The translations under genes were made by a program, and so were the position numbers. DNA of 64,000 nucleotides from Distichodus sexfasciatus (lineage: Eukaryota; Chordata; Actinopteri; Characiformes; Distichodontidae), in assembly GCA_032718565.1 (NCBI GenBank), contig JAVGVS010000109.1:674501-738500 (forward strand), given 5' to 3'. The notes beneath the pieces were generated by a model, which was not told where the DNA came from, ran no database searches, and saw only the letters and a list, made by a program, of their open reading frames with translations. Positions 61,583 to 64,000 of the stretch are shown here, one piece after another. Position 1 is the stretch's first letter; each line of letters begins with the position of its first letter.

Positions 61583-63300
61583 TTAATCAATTTATTTTTT
61601 TTCTCTTGTCAATCGGCAGCATCAGTGTAAATTTTAATATATGATGCAACCAACTATGACCCCACTATTTGGGTAATGCTGTGTTTTATTTTATGGAGCT
61701 TGTAAAATATACAAAAGGCTGTATTTCAGCTGGTGGCCTGATACTGAAGACACTCAATCCTCTGTACACCAAGCTGAATGGTAAAGGCTTTTTAACGCAG
61801 CATAAAGCCAAGCACAACGTGACTGTAAATGAACTGGTTTTTCAGCATGCAGTACACATGAAATGCCATACCGGCCTATATTTGGAAACCCATTATGCAG
61901 TTGGTGACACAAGCGGTTTTCAGAGCCAAGTGAATCAGCAAAAAAACCCAGCCCAATGATGACAATGGTGTTCTGTTACTGCTGTAATATATTTACAGTG
62001 AACACAGTTTCATCAACAAAAATGTCTCTTTTTAATAATAATAACATTCTGCAAGATAATAAAGCTACTACACTTGTTTCCATCCATAACATGTCGAAGT
62101 AGTCATAGATTGGTTTTAATTTTAAATGAGTTACACCATTAAAAATGAAGAACCAATGCAGATTTTAGAAAGATATCACATTGAAGTTGAAAATCCAGGG
62201 TAAAAAGGCACATTGACGTGATCTAAAAACAAGTTATTTGCATATGATTTGTGCCTTTATTTGCATAGATTATGGTCTAGTGGCATAGACTCCTGTAGAA
62301 CATTCACTGTGAAGACTCAAATATTTGCATTCCAGGTTAGCATTTGCCTTCACCTCACAAATCTGTTGCAAACCAGCCTAGTGTTTTGTTTTTCACACAT
62401 TTTTATGAGTCCCCTTCCGCATATTTCGTACCGCAATATTTAATGTAATCTATATTTTCTGTGCTGATGATGGAACATTGTGAAAACACAACACACAAAT
62501 ATCAAAAAGTCAATTAGTGCAGATCCCAAATAGTCAGTTTGCCTTCATTTACATGAATGGATAAGACATTTCAAACCATTTCAGACCTTCTGTGAAGTCC
62601 GATTGCTCTGATTAGGTATGTTTTACACCTGGCATATTGTTCATACTTTATAACATATCCTTTATACCTAAATACAAAAGTTGATTTAAATATTTAAGAT
62701 TGATTGGCACAAAGAGGTTGACATTATAAATGTTTTCTTTTGTTTGGTTGGTTATTTTGTTGTTGATTTCACATTTTTACTTTGTAGATTTTACATTTTT
62801 TCTTGTTTTATTGTCTGATCCATTCTACCAGTGTAACTTTTCCTTCTTATCAGTTCATGTCTATGTTTATGAGAAGTTCAAATAAAATTATTTGTTGATT
62901 TCTCATGCAGTCAAAGTTATGCATGAGATATTTAAGAAACTTACTGTGTGACTGTACCACTGATTACCTTCAAGTCACATAAGATTGTGCTGCTATTTTT
63001 TATTTGCATATAATAATTATTTTAGGGCCAAAAAGCCAACACTGATTGAAACGTAAAATAAAGTAGACTAGACGTCAAACCTTTTCAAAAGATCTTATGC
63101 TTTCACCCAACAATGTGACTGAATAAATAAAATGACTTTTATTTGACTGAAAAACATAAAAAGTCAACTACATTGAGAAACTCAACTGACCGGACTCTCT
63201 CGTTTGATTCCTCTGCATCAACTTCTAATGGACGTGTAAATAATCTAAATAATCGGATTGTAAATTATAAAATCAACACGTTAAAGGCGTAATCCCTGGA
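58226..63300. other. Gene-free AT-rich stretch with microsatellites
   Basis: Seen within: (AC)n at 58360-58382, GAATC pentamers at 58630-58650, AAT/AAC trinucleotides at 59330-59385, TA-rich tracts at 60280-60365, (CTT)n at 61536-61580. A minus-strand LINE-tail-like AAGATTCTTTTTATTTG lies near 60152. Short ORFs at 60713-61202 and 61669-61959 match nothing I know and lack splice or codon support. Confidence 0.5.
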
Positions 63301-63344
63301 AAAGAAAAAAGGTTTGTGGAACATAAACAAAATATCGTTGCTTC

Positions 63345-63535
63345 GTTTGGCGCCACGCTGGAAAATTTTGGTTCTTTGTCTATGAACAAGGAGCCATATT
63401 AGCCACCTGATTGGATGGAAAATCTGTCAATCAGCTCTCTCCAGGCCTGTGATTGGCTGTTTTGCGCGGAACAGAACTCGTCTGAACCCTCGAAACCGTC
63501 GAACCCTCCAAAAATCCACTTTTCCCCGCCAAATT
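63345..63535. promoter_or_regulatory. Promoter-like cluster: E2F-type site and CCAAT boxes
   Basis: Contains TTTGGCGCC (E2F-like, about 63347), two CCAAT boxes in ATTGG orientation (about 63412 and 63452), TTTTGCGCGGAA (second E2F-like, about 63460), and an inverted pair of SOX-like motifs (CTTTGTCTATGAACAAGG). No gene attached to it is visible in the window. Confidence 0.4.
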
Positions 63536-64000
63536 TATTCATGTCGTTTGTTTTCTAGTTTACTTAGTTATTTCACTTAGCCTACTTGTTGAAGTTCCAT
63601 TGCAAAAAAGTTATTTTTCAAAAATAAAATTAAAGCCATTATTTATTTCATTTATTTGATCTTTTTACTGCTTTTAGATCAGTATTAAATGATCATATTT
63701 AGAGAAACCTATTCACCCGCATCCATAATAAGAAAAGGGAGAGAACTGAGACAGCTGTTTTTGTTGTTGTGATGCTGAACCAGTTTTGCAAGACTCAGAT
63801 GTGACATAGACAACAGCAGACATCAGACCTGTGGGAAACGTTTGTATTCTTTACTTGTCAGGAGAAAATTCCCGGACGCCAGCGACTCAACAAAATCTTC
63901 AGCATTATGAGGGCGGAGATGGGAGGATGACTGATGGAGCAAATGTACCAAAGGAGGCGGGATTTGAGATCTTCATATAGCAACGAACACACACCAGACC

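Noticed and set aside
61669..61959. 96-codon ORF
   Set aside because: No recognisable domain, no splice context, AT-rich surroundings; likely chance.

Overview
The window is vertebrate nuclear DNA, almost certainly from a ray-finned fish (teleost). Genes are split into many short exons with GT-AG introns. Introns and spacers are filled with small hAT-like elements, tRNA-derived SINE pieces, LINE remnants and microsatellites. The proteins match vertebrate families, and the cytokine receptor has the compact fish form. I could not fix the species. There is no operon, CRISPR array or viral genome.

Layout. About 0-3.1 kb: an old LINE relic, one possible small membrane-protein ORF, and a pentanucleotide satellite. 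About 3.2-8.26 kb, +: taf5l (SAGA/PCAF-complex WD40 subunit), recognisable in every exon but with repeated frame breaks. About 10.6-24.1 kb, +: capn9 (digestive-tract calpain), 20 coding exons; exons 2-20 join in frame with an intact Cys/His/Asn triad, and exon 1 is frame-damaged. About 24.2-25.25 kb: LINE reverse-transcriptase remnants. About 25.7-37.0 kb, +: ltv1 (40S ribosome-assembly factor), 11 exons giving a clean 478-residue frame. About 38.56-43.44 kb, -: an interferon-gamma receptor 1 (ifngr1/CRFB type), 7 exons, 395 residues. About 43.5-52.3 kb: no gene recognised. About 52.6-55.5 kb, +: smim28, 2 coding exons, 177 residues, single-pass membrane protein. About 55.6-63.3 kb: no gene recognised, but a clear nest of transposons. 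About 63.3-63.6 kb: a promoter-like stretch whose gene may lie outside the window.

The genes are unrelated in function: transcription coactivation, mucosal protease, ribosome biogenesis, cytokine signalling, and an unknown membrane protein. From memory, human TAF5L and CAPN9 both lie on 1q42, and LTV1, IFNGR1 and SMIM28 all lie on 6q23-q24, so the window seems to join two blocks that are separate in mammals.

Most notable: a U12-type (minor spliceosome) intron in capn9; a GC-AG intron needed to keep ifngr1 in frame; ltv1 exon 7 bracketed by TG repeats; a roughly 32-copy 22-bp minisatellite in ltv1; nested hAT-like insertions, one with a perfect 8-bp target duplication; and frame damage confined to taf5l and capn9 exon 1. 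No wholly new biological system was found.
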